Origin: JAAYBQ01 sp035403465
Lineage (GTDB): Bacteria; Spirochaetota; UBA4802; UBA5550
DNA length: 47,363 nt
Direction of reading: 5' to 3'
NCBI GenBank assembly: GCA_035403465.1
Contig: DAONFG010000026.1
Location: 1-47,363 of the forward strand
This document shows positions 16,946 through 24,334 of the stretch, piece by piece. Position numbers and translations under genes: made by a program. Every line of letters starts with the position of its first letter. Position 1 is the stretch's first letter. The notes below the pieces were generated by a model. That model was not told the DNA's origin and made no database searches. It was given only the letters and a program-made list of their open reading frames with translations.

Positions 16946-17434
16946 ATGCATGGTCTGCGCATAGGCAACGGATTTGATGTACACAGGCTTGTGCCTGGCC
17001 GCGACCTTATCCTTGGCGGAATAAAAATCGAACACCCCCTTGGCCTTGAAGGTCACTCCGACGCCGACGTACTTGTTCACTCAATAATTGATTCATTCCT
17101 CGGGCCTTCGGGTCTTGGCGATATAGGAAGGCTCTTTCCCGATACAGACCCGGCATACAAAAATATCAGCAGCATCTATCTCCTTGAACAGGTATATGCG
17201 ATGTTGCGGGAGAAAGGATTCACCGTAGTTAATACCGATTCCATTGTTATTTGTGAAAAACCTAAAATTGCACCCTATGTTGATATGATCAGGCAGAGTA
17301 TCGGCAGGGCTATGAAGAATGAAGTATCCCCTGAATCAATAAGTATCAAGGGCAAGACAACTGAAAAACTGGGATTCACCGGAAGGGGTGAGGGGATCGC
17401 GGTGTATACTGTTTCGCTGCTCTCATGTAAATAA
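16946..17434 (+). CDS. ispF: 2-C-methyl-D-erythritol 2,4-cyclodiphosphate synthase IspF
   Basis: The 162-residue protein is full-length for IspF, the fifth step of the methylerythritol phosphate route to isoprenoids, converting CDP-ME 2-phosphate to the cyclodiphosphate with release of CMP. Zinc ligands are visible in GFDVHRL (Asp, His) and in EGHSDADVLVHSIID (second His), and the GKTTEKLGFTGRGEGI block near the C-terminus is typical. The start lies one base after the STAS stop. IspD, often fused or adjacent to IspF, is not present. A stable hairpin follows at 17452-17492. Confidence 0.97.
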   Translation: MHGLRIGNGFDVHRLVPGRDLILGGIKIEHPLGLEGHSDADVLVHSIIDSFLGPSGLGDIGRLFPDTDPAYKNISSIYLLEQVYAMLREKGFTVVNTDSIVICEKPKIAPYVDMIRQSIGRAMKNEVSPESISIKGKTTEKLGFTGRGEGIAVYTVSLLSCK

Positions 17435-17451
17435 AAATTTTACAGGCTTTG

Positions 17452-17492
17452 TCCGTTCATCATTCAGCCAGCAGGCCGGGGTGATGAACGGA
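17452..17492. terminator. Hairpin between convergent genes (ispF and the membrane protein)
   Basis: TCCGTTCATCA (17452-17462) pairs perfectly with TGATGAACGGA (17482-17492) over 11 bp with a 19-base loop. It lies between convergent stops, 17 bases after ispF and 10 bases before the end of the minus-strand gene. A T run for + transcription comes later (about 17508-17516), so it may act as a two-way terminator; the spacing is not canonical. Confidence 0.55.
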
Positions 17493-17502
17493 TTGAACCA
17501 TG

Positions 17503-18081
17503 TTATCTTTTTTTTGTATTGTTATAGATTCCAATCAGTACTTTCATCTGTTCAGCCAGCACTCTTGTAACAATAATTATAAGGAAACCGTATAACGGCA
17601 TCAGTATTATCGAGGCTATTCCGGAACTGATAAAATCCATTCCGAGCATCCGTGTAAAGCCCCTGCCGTCATTCCCCAGCAGCAATGTTGACAACAGGGC
17701 AATCGTAAAACCGACAAGACCGATCCATGTACCGCTCCATTCACCCAGTGTCTGTATAAAATGTGAAAAAACAGGTGTTGCGGCAAAATCGGAGGATTCC
17801 GAAAATGTATCTTTTATTTTATCTTTCCTGTTCCACCATATCTGGAAGCTCACCCAGCCTGCAAATCCGATTATCAGCCAGACCACAATAAATATGGTAA
17901 TATATTTTGCAGGCGCCCTGAAGATGCCGTTATCGACCGCCTGGTAGAAAACATATAGAGGCATAATAAGATTGACTGCTGCAAAGAGGATGTAGACCCA
18001 CCTGAATGGTTCGCGGAACATTCTGCCTTCATCGATAAAGTTAAGATAAGGTTTAATAAAAGTGAAAAATTTGTTCTCCAT
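17503..18081 (-). CDS. Unrecognised integral membrane protein
   Basis: A 192-residue protein with about four membrane segments: around residues 28-48, 60-82, 115-137 and 148-172, separated by a Lys/Asp/Ser-rich loop that includes WWNRKDKIKDTF. The Trp-rich stretch GWVSFQIWWN and the Gly-rich LLLGNDGRGFTRMLG are notable. I do not recognise the family with confidence. It has a strong ribosome site (AAGGAGAG just upstream on the minus strand) and lies 70 bases after the flavodiiron gene, so the two may be co-transcribed. Confidence 0.75.
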   Translation of the reverse strand: MENKFFTFIKPYLNFIDEGRMFREPFRWVYILFAAVNLIMPLYVFYQAVDNGIFRAPAKYITIFIVVWLIIGFAGWVSFQIWWNRKDKIKDTFSESSDFAATPVFSHFIQTLGEWSGTWIGLVGFTIALLSTLLLGNDGRGFTRMLGMDFISSGIASIILMPLYGFLIIIVTRVLAEQMKVLIGIYNNTKKR

Positions 18082-18151
18082 GATGCTCTCCTTTTTTATG
18101 ATATAAAGACATGTCTCTGCCGGGTACTGTCTGATCCCGGTTTGATTAATA

Positions 18152-19345
18152 CTAAATCTTTGTCAGCTCTGCAAAATTCCTGCCGAAGTCGATGCACTGT
18201 TTAACCGCTTCGCTGTCCGGGTTCCATAGAACCTTCAGCCCGTCATTGACAAGTTCGAAGCCTGCAGTCTTTACAAGCTCGTTGAGGACCTTGACAGATT
18301 CACCGCTCCAGCCGTAGCTTCCGAAACATGCTGCCTTCTTGCTCCTGAATGCCAGGCCCTTCATTTCGTCTATCATTGCGGCCATTGAAGTAAGTATCCC
18401 CTTGTTTACTGTTGGTGATCCGGCCAGTATAGCTTTCGATTTGAATACTTCGACTATGACGTCGTTCTTGTCGCTCTTTGCAAGGTTGAGCATCTTGACG
18501 TTTACCTTATCGTCCGACTGCCTGATCCCCTGTATGATGTACTCGGCCATCTGCCGTGTGCTCTCCCACATTGTATCGTAGATGATCGTGATCTGGTTCT
18601 CTTTGTAGCTGTCAGCCCATTCAAGGTATTTTTTGATTATCTGCGAAGGGTTGTCGCGCCAGATTATCCCGTGGCTTGTGCAGATGTAGTCGACCGGGAG
18701 GTTCAGTGCGAGAACCTCGTTTATTTTTTTTATCACGAGGGGGCTGAAGGGATTCAGAATGTTCGCGTAGTACTTCATGCATTCTGTCCAGAGCTCGTTC
18801 CGGTCAACCAGGTCGTTGAACATGAATTCTGATGCGTAATGCTGTCCGAACGCGTCGTTGCTGAAGAGGATATTGTCGCCGGTAAGGTAGGTCATCATGC
18901 TGTCAGGCCAGTGGAGCATGGGCGCCTCGACAAATATAAGCTCCTTTGAGCCCAGGCTTAGCCTGTCGCCGGTTTTTACCACTTTAAAGTTCCAGTCCTG
19001 GTGATACTGCCCCTTCAGGGACTTGACGCCGTTTGCGGTGCAGTAGATCGGCGTATCAGGAATAAGCCGCATAAGTTCGGGAAGGGAGCCGCTGTGGTCA
19101 ACCTCGCCGTGATTGGCAATTACATAATCTATCTTTTTCAGATCTATTTCGCTCTGCAGGTTTGCAACGTATTCCTTTGCAAAGGGTTTCCATGCAGTAT
19201 CGATCAGGGCGGTTTTTTCCTCTTTGACAAGATATGAATTATACGATGATCCTTTATGGGTGGAGTACTCATCACCATGAAACCTGCGCAGTTCCCAGTC
19301 GATCTTTCCAACCCAGTATACATTATTTTTTACGTGAATGTTCAT
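18152..19345 (-). CDS. Flavodiiron protein (FprA-type A-type flavoprotein)
   Basis: The 397-residue protein has an N-terminal metallo-beta-lactamase-like domain with the diiron ligands in HGEVDHSG (H-x-E-x-D-H), His in MLHWPD, Asp in SNDAFGQHY and His in CTSHGIIW, then a flavodoxin domain starting at ITIIYDTMWESTRQMA and including the FGSYGWSGE loop. Such proteins reduce O2 to water or NO to N2O, protecting anaerobes. There is no rubredoxin or NADH-dependent extension, so an external electron donor is needed. The start has AGGGG upstream and a plausible promoter at 19364-19392. The nearby ArsC/Spx-like gene fits a stress-response neighbourhood. Confidence 0.96.
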   Translation of the reverse strand: MNIHVKNNVYWVGKIDWELRRFHGDEYSTHKGSSYNSYLVKEEKTALIDTAWKPFAKEYVANLQSEIDLKKIDYVIANHGEVDHSGSLPELMRLIPDTPIYCTANGVKSLKGQYHQDWNFKVVKTGDRLSLGSKELIFVEAPMLHWPDSMMTYLTGDNILFSNDAFGQHYASEFMFNDLVDRNELWTECMKYYANILNPFSPLVIKKINEVLALNLPVDYICTSHGIIWRDNPSQIIKKYLEWADSYKENQITIIYDTMWESTRQMAEYIIQGIRQSDDKVNVKMLNLAKSDKNDVIVEVFKSKAILAGSPTVNKGILTSMAAMIDEMKGLAFRSKKAACFGSYGWSGESVKVLNELVKTAGFELVNDGLKVLWNPDSEAVKQCIDFGRNFAELTKI

Positions 19346-19363
19346 ATTGTACCCCTGTTTTTA

Positions 19364-19392
19364 AAGTTATTTCTGCTTACTGTATGAATCAA
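19364..19392 (-). promoter_or_regulatory. Promoter of the flavodiiron gene
   Basis: On the minus strand TTGATT (19387-19392) and TAACTT (19364-19369) are 17 bp apart and end 18 bases before the start codon. The match is moderate. The rest of the gap to 19572 shows nothing I recognise. Confidence 0.45.
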
Positions 19393-19572
19393 CATTCCTC
19401 TCCGGTCATGCTGCTCCAGGGAAGGAGCTATGCCTGTACACGGTTAAAACCGGATGTGAATCATCTGTGTATTTTTAAAATGAAATGTTAACCTGACAGG
19501 ATATAATTTACTAAAAATCCGGGAAAGAGTTATTTTTTATAATGATATTCATCTGATCGTGTTTATTTTATG

Positions 19573-19908
19573 CTACTTCCCCAGCCATTCCTTCCATAGA
19601 TCAGGAGTGTAACCCACGGATGCCTTTGAGCCGTACCGTACTACGGGTGTCCTGAACAGCGCAGCGTCGGAAAGCAGTTCCTCCTCAACGTCATGTTTAA
19701 TGTACTTCAGGTTCCTTTTTTCATATGCCTTGCTGCCCGTGTCTATCAGCTCTTCAACGGGTATGTTCCTGGAAACGTTTTTAAGTTCCCCCTTGCTCAT
19801 TCCCTTTTCTGCAAGGTCCACAAGGTGGACCTGTATATTTCTTTCTTTGAAATACCGTACCGCTTTTGCTGTATCTTTGCACTTTTTAGTTCCGAATATC
19901 TGGATCAT
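19573..19908 (-). CDS. ArsC/Spx-family thioredoxin-fold protein
   Basis: The 111-residue protein has the ArsC/Spx layout: MIQIFGTKKCKDT with one Cys at residue 10, followed by the KxxRxFxxR-like helix, and the LFRTPVVRYG loop near residue 86. The second Cys of CxxC-type Spx is missing, being replaced by Thr. Classical plasmid ArsC reductases have C-x(5)-R motifs and also act with glutaredoxin, so either a reductase or a regulator-like role is possible. The gene is well expressed in appearance (AAGGAG upstream). I cannot say whether arsenate is the substrate. Confidence 0.85.
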   Translation of the reverse strand: MIQIFGTKKCKDTAKAVRYFKERNIQVHLVDLAEKGMSKGELKNVSRNIPVEELIDTGSKAYEKRNLKYIKHDVEEELLSDAALFRTPVVRYGSKASVGYTPDLWKEWLGK

Positions 19909-20027
19909 CTGGTTTGCTCCTTCCTGCGCATTTTCAGGGATTAAGGCTGATTGTTCAACCGTTTTTAAAACTCTTTATTGTATACAAATTAATTTTATCA
20001 AACCCGGCGCTGTCATATAAAAAAAAG

Positions 20028-20056
20028 TTGACCTGAACTTTTCAGGTATTTACATT
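20028..20056 (+). promoter_or_regulatory. Promoter of the small lipoprotein gene
   Basis: TTGACC (20028-20033) and TACATT (20051-20056) are 17 bp apart, ending 57 bases before the ATG at 20114. The region lies between divergent genes. Confidence 0.6.
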
Positions 20057-20113
20057 AAATTCCATACAAATCTTTTTTAGTTTTACGCAATCAAATAAAG
20101 GAAAACTCTAATA

Positions 20114-20857
20114 ATGCATAAAGTCAGGGCCGTAATATATATAATTGCCGTTCTCCTTGTTTCCTGTAAAAGTGATACGGCAAAGATTAAGCAGCCGGTT
20201 GAAACATCAGGTTATATAATACAGCACACCTCGGCTGTGTTCAAGAACGCGGAACTGATCTTCGAGGATGAATGGAAGGTTGTTTTCCGTAAACTCGACG
20301 ACTCACAGTATATTATTTTTTCAAACAGCGTTGATGAACTTAAACTGTTCAGCTTCAGTTTCATAAGTCCTGATGATGCCGGTATTTACAGGGTTAGTCC
20401 GGATTACATGAACATCCGTTTCGAGATAGATTACATTGAAACAGCAATGCCCGATCCGGTAACAGGCGAAAGTATTTCAATAAACAGGATTGTGAATATC
20501 ACAAGGATTCCCGGTGAAAGGTATTCAGCTGCGGGGATCAGCTCTGATGTCGGGGCTGATGAATTTATTGTGAAACTCAAGGCCCTTGTGCGGGCTGACG
20601 ATGCGGCAGCCCTTTCAGGGATGATTCTGTACCCGGTTACAGTATTCATCAACAAAAAGAAAACGCAGGTGACCGATGCGGAAATGTTTGTCAGGTTTTA
20701 CGGCCAGATCTTTAACACAAAGGTGACAGACGCGCTTCTTGCACAGTCACTGGGAGATGTCCAGGCCGACAGCAGGGGACTTGTAATAGGCAGGGGTGAG
20801 ATCAGGATTGCCCAGGTTAACGGCATCATGCTGATCACGGAAATAAAGAACCGTTGA
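20114..20857 (+). CDS. Unrecognised lipoprotein
   Basis: The 247-residue product begins with a short lipoprotein signal ending in LLVSC (Cys18). The mature part is mostly alternating beta strands without a domain I can name: a strand-rich segment (about 35-125) and a second half (about 155-240) of mixed structure that resembles the small DUF4440/NTF2-like layout ('FIVKLKALVRADDAAALSGMILYPV'), though that is only a guess. AAAGGA lies about ten bases upstream of the start. The stop is four bases from the end of a convergent gene, with no visible terminator between. Confidence 0.8.
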   Translation: MHKVRAVIYIIAVLLVSCKSDTAKIKQPVETSGYIIQHTSAVFKNAELIFEDEWKVVFRKLDDSQYIIFSNSVDELKLFSFSFISPDDAGIYRVSPDYMNIRFEIDYIETAMPDPVTGESISINRIVNITRIPGERYSAAGISSDVGADEFIVKLKALVRADDAAALSGMILYPVTVFINKKKTQVTDAEMFVRFYGQIFNTKVTDALLAQSLGDVQADSRGLVIGRGEIRIAQVNGIMLITEIKNR

Positions 20858-20861
20858 CAGG

Positions 20862-21299
20862 CTATACCAGCCCTTTCTCCCTGAGAAACTCCGAAAGTAT
20901 CTCCTCTGTTCCATTGATTATTTCTCCGCATGTTGCACCCTGTTCTGCTGTGCCGAACCTGTGCCTGTTGAGCACCCTGCAGCATGTTGCGCCGAATCTT
21001 TCTTTAAACCTGTTGTGGAATTCACCTGAAAGTGCGTATGGTTCTTTACGCGGAACATCGGGCGTTGTGCGGCCTTTAAGTATACCGATGATCATCACTG
21101 AACCTGCAAGTGCTCCGCACAGGCATCCCGCGTGTCCCATGCCTGCGCCGAACGGCGTGGCCATGCGCACGGCCTCTGTGCTGATTTCGGGCGCTACCCT
21201 CTCCCTGAATGCAAGGAAGATCGACTCGGCGCAGTTAAAACCCTCTTTATGGTAATCGATTGCGCTTTTATTTATTGCTGGTGACATGAAATTCTCCAT
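20862..21299 (-). CDS. C_GCAxxG_C_C family protein
   Basis: The 145-residue protein fits this family by its conserved cysteines: FNCAES near residue 22, the central GAGMGHAGCLCGALAG, then a CC pair in GATCCR and a final Cys in GATCGEII. Members often bind a metal or a redox cofactor and are frequent in anaerobes; the biochemical role is unknown. The spacing of the Cys residues is intact. It is convergent with the lipoprotein gene. The start could be Met1 or Met5. Confidence 0.88.
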   Translation of the reverse strand: MENFMSPAINKSAIDYHKEGFNCAESIFLAFRERVAPEISTEAVRMATPFGAGMGHAGCLCGALAGSVMIIGILKGRTTPDVPRKEPYALSGEFHNRFKERFGATCCRVLNRHRFGTAEQGATCGEIINGTEEILSEFLREKGLV

Positions 21300-21405
21300 T
21301 TATGAATACTGTTATTCCTGATGTTAAAAAACAATCGGTAAGAGTGGTTTTACTGTCAATGAGATATTGGTTTTGAATTAATCATTTTCTACAAGAATAA
21401 GATTC

Positions 21406-21629
21406 TGCCACAGAGGGCACGGAGGGGGAAGGAGGTTTTGGCGCAGCTTTTCGGGCGCACTCGTAGTCATTCCGTTTTTTCGGAGGAAAATACCCGAATT
21501 TTTATTATGCTATCAGTATTTTTCTGCTGCATGCCAGCCGCTTTTTGGTATTTCAAACGAAGCGGGATATATCCCGCAATTATACAGAATATCTTCTGAT
21601 TATTCTTTAATCTCTGTGTCTCTGTGGCA
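21406..21629. repeat. Inverted-repeat-bounded non-coding segment
   Basis: TGCCACAGAG (21406-21415) and CTCTGTGGCA (21620-21629) are a perfect inverted pair; with mismatches the similarity extends to about 18 bp (CACGGAG against CTCTGTGT). The segment has no credible gene. Inside it are a 'GTCATTCCG' piece like those in the 38775-39013 repeats, and a perfect 16-bp palindrome GCGGGATATATCCCGC (21562-21577). 'CACAGAG' repeats of this type are widespread in environmental bacterial genomes. The flanks 21300-21405 and 21630-21736 hold only a promoter candidate. Confidence 0.65.
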
Positions 21630-21683
21630 AATGTTGTTTTGTATTGTTTACTGGTGTATCATTTCCTTTCCGGTGAAAATCAT

Positions 21684-21713
21684 TTGACGTACTTAACTTA
21701 AACTGCCGATAAT
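21684..21713 (+). promoter_or_regulatory. Promoter of the DegT/CapD gene pair
   Basis: TTGACG (21684-21689) and GATAAT (21708-21713) are 18 bp apart, 23 bases before the ATG at 21737. AGGTGA at 21721-21726 serves as ribosome site. Confidence 0.6.
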
Positions 21714-21736
21714 CTTTAACAGGTGAAGTTAATTCA

Positions 21737-22885
21737 ATGAAAATACCATTCCATAAAGCATACCTTGGCCCCGGGGAGGCCGAAGCCGCGGCAGATGTAA
21801 TAAAGAGCGGGTGGCTCACCATGGGTGAGAAGACTTTCCAGTTCGAAAGGGACTTCTCGGGATACACCGGCGCTGGAAATTCAATCGCTGTAAATTCATG
21901 CACTGCCGCTCTTCACCTTGCGCTTAAGGCGATCGGGATACAGCCCGGCGACGAGGTGATAATCCCTGCCATGACATTCATTGCCACGTGGGAGGTGATT
22001 ACCTATTCCGGTGCAAAGCCCGTACTTGCGGATATTGAACATCATTCATTTCTCATCGATCCGGCCGAAATTGAAAAGAAGATAACGCCTAAAACACGCG
22101 CTATTATACCGGTGCATTACGGCGGCGAATCATGCGACATGGATGCGATCATGGAAATCGCGCGCAGGCATAAACTCCATGTAATCGAGGACGCGGCGCA
22201 CGCGCTCCCGACCCTTTACAAGGGGAGGATGATCGGAACAATCGGCGACATTACATGCTTCAGCTTTTATGCCACCAAGACCATCACAACCGGCGAGGGT
22301 GGGATGATCACCACCGCAGACCGTGAAAGGGCTGACCGCATGCGCAGGCTGCGGCTCCACGGGATCACGAAGGACGCATGGAACAGGTATTCTGAAAAAG
22401 GTACATGGCAGTATGATGTTTCCGAGCCGGGGTACAAGTACAATATAACAGACATCGCGTCGGCGATCGGGATTGAGCAGCTTAAAAAATGCGACGCGAT
22501 GAATATAATGCGACATGAAATAGCCGCGAAATACAATAATGCTTTTAAAAAAAGCGAGCTGCTGCACACATGGAAGGTAAGGGATAATGCAGAGTGCGCA
22601 TGGCACCTCTACCCGGTACTTGTTAATACAGACGCTGTAAGTATCAGCAGGGACGATTTTATTGAGCAGCTTAAGAGCGCGGGTATAGGAACAAGCGTCC
22701 ACTACATCCCGATGTACAGGTTTTCATGCTTTGACAAATCCGGTTACACCCCCGGTGATTTTCCCGCGTCCGAGTATATGTTTTCACGCCAGGTGTCGCT
22801 CCCGATCTACCCGGGAATGAACAGCGGGGAAACTGATTATGTGATCAGCACGGTTCTCTCGATTCTTGAGGGGAACAGAAGGTAG
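21737..22885 (+). CDS. DegT/DnrJ/EryC1/StrS-family aminotransferase
   Basis: The 382-residue enzyme is a PLP-dependent nucleotide-sugar aminotransferase. Visible motifs: NSCTAALHLALKA, GDEVIIPAMTFIAT, the IEDAAHALPT block whose Asp binds the PLP pyridine N, and FSFYATKTITTGEGGMI with the Schiff-base Lys. The C-terminal HLYPVLVN and SVHYIPMYR regions are typical. It converts a keto-sugar nucleotide to an amino sugar, most likely the 4-keto product of the dehydratase encoded directly downstream. Only a six-base gap separates the genes. The exact sugar cannot be read from the sequence. Confidence 0.94.
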   Translation: MKIPFHKAYLGPGEAEAAADVIKSGWLTMGEKTFQFERDFSGYTGAGNSIAVNSCTAALHLALKAIGIQPGDEVIIPAMTFIATWEVITYSGAKPVLADIEHHSFLIDPAEIEKKITPKTRAIIPVHYGGESCDMDAIMEIARRHKLHVIEDAAHALPTLYKGRMIGTIGDITCFSFYATKTITTGEGGMITTADRERADRMRRLRLHGITKDAWNRYSEKGTWQYDVSEPGYKYNITDIASAIGIEQLKKCDAMNIMRHEIAAKYNNAFKKSELLHTWKVRDNAECAWHLYPVLVNTDAVSISRDDFIEQLKSAGIGTSVHYIPMYRFSCFDKSGYTPGDFPASEYMFSRQVSLPIYPGMNSGETDYVISTVLSILEGNRR

Positions 22886-22891
22886 GGCCGT

Positions 22892-24331
22892 ATGAAAAAA
22901 ATGTACAGGATACTGATTGTCGGCGCAGGGGAGGCCGGTGCAGCTCTACTTGCGGACCTGAGGCAGAAGGGGCTTGGTTCCGCCGTCGCGTCGTTTATTG
23001 ATGATGACCCGGCCAAGATCGGCAGGGAGATAGGCGGACTGCATGTTGCGGGGCCCGTTTCCGAGATAAAAAGCGTATGCAATGCGTTAAGCATCTCCGA
23101 TGTGATTATCGCTGTTCCATCGGCAGGTACAGAGTTCCTGACAAAGCTGATCACGGGTATTTCATCAACAGGCGGGCGTATAAATATTCACTATGTTCCC
23201 GCAGCGGAAAAGTTCTTCGATTCTGTCCCGATCTTTCCTTCAATGAGGGAGTTTTCATATTCCGATCTCCTGGACAGGGATGAATTTTCGATCGACCTTG
23301 ATATAATGGAAAAATTTTTCAGCGGCAGGAGTGTCCTTGTCACCGGTGCAGGGGGGAGTATAGGTTCGGAGATATGCAGGCAGCTTTTGAAGTTCAATGT
23401 AAAAAAAATCATAGCCACAGGGCGCGGCGAGAACTCGATCTATAACCTTACGCGGAGCATGGATGAATACCTCGGGCTGATGAACGAAAAGGGGCCTGAA
23501 CTTGTCTACAGGATCATTGACGTGCGTGACGCAAGGCTCATGGAACGCCTCTTCAGCGAAGAGATGCCCGATATAGTTTTCCACGCCGCAGCGCACAAGC
23601 ATGTGCCCCTCATGGAATTCAACGGGATAGAGGCGCTGCAGAACAATGTACTTGGAACTGATAACCTGCTGAACCTTGCATCGAAGTTCAATGTAAAGAA
23701 ATTTGTTCTTGTTTCAACAGACAAGGCCGTGCGTCCCGCAAATGTCATGGGCGCTACAAAGCGTATGTGTGAACTCCTTACGGGATTTTACAGCAGGGAA
23801 AGGGGGCTCAGTACTGCGATAGTCAGGTTCGGGAATGTTCTTGGAAGCAGGGGCTCTGTTATCCCCCTGTTCATAGAGCAGATCGCACGGGGCGGCCCTG
23901 TTACTGTCACACATCCCGAGGTCGCAAGGTATTTTATGAGCATACCCGAGGCTTCCCTGCTGGTGATCAACTCAGCTGCGATATCAGGCGGAGGCGAGAT
24001 TTTTGTGCTTAACATGGGCGAGCAGTTCAGGATTGCTGATATCGCGCGCAGGCTGATCGAACTGAACGGTTACAGGCCCGATACCGATATCAGGATAGAA
24101 TTTACCGGGCTGCGTCCAGGTGAGAAACTGTACGAGGAGCTTTTTTACGATGAGAGTTCCATGGTGAGTACCGGCAACAACAGCATATTCATGATGAACA
24201 GGGATGACGAGTTCCTGGACGGGACTGAGTACAGCAGGCTGATAAACGGGATACGGGATACTGTCCCGTATATGTCTGACGCCGATGTACGCGGGTTCAT
24301 CAGGTCTTTTGTGAAAAGCTTCTCATCCTGA
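22892..24331 (+). CDS. CapD/FlaA1-like nucleotide-sugar 4,6-dehydratase without membrane anchor
   Basis: The 479-residue protein has two Rossmann units. Residues 1-135 (ILIVGAGEAG...FIDDDPAKIG) are the CoA-binding-like domain of CapD/PglF proteins. From about residue 148, VLVTGAGGSIGSEICR starts the SDR-type dehydratase domain with STDKAVRPANVMGATKR, in which Lys of MGATK and the TDK triad replace the usual YxxxK. The long membrane-spanning N-terminus of CapD, PglF and WbpM is absent, so it should be soluble. It likely acts on a UDP-HexNAc and supplies the DegT partner upstream, making a modified sugar for surface glycan. The malQ stop is three bases away on the other strand. Confidence 0.92.
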   Translation: MKKMYRILIVGAGEAGAALLADLRQKGLGSAVASFIDDDPAKIGREIGGLHVAGPVSEIKSVCNALSISDVIIAVPSAGTEFLTKLITGISSTGGRINIHYVPAAEKFFDSVPIFPSMREFSYSDLLDRDEFSIDLDIMEKFFSGRSVLVTGAGGSIGSEICRQLLKFNVKKIIATGRGENSIYNLTRSMDEYLGLMNEKGPELVYRIIDVRDARLMERLFSEEMPDIVFHAAAHKHVPLMEFNGIEALQNNVLGTDNLLNLASKFNVKKFVLVSTDKAVRPANVMGATKRMCELLTGFYSRERGLSTAIVRFGNVLGSRGSVIPLFIEQIARGGPVTVTHPEVARYFMSIPEASLLVINSAAISGGGEIFVLNMGEQFRIADIARRLIELNGYRPDTDIRIEFTGLRPGEKLYEELFYDESSMVSTGNNSIFMMNRDDEFLDGTEYSRLINGIRDTVPYMSDADVRGFIRSFVKSFSS

Positions 24332-24334
24332 TTG

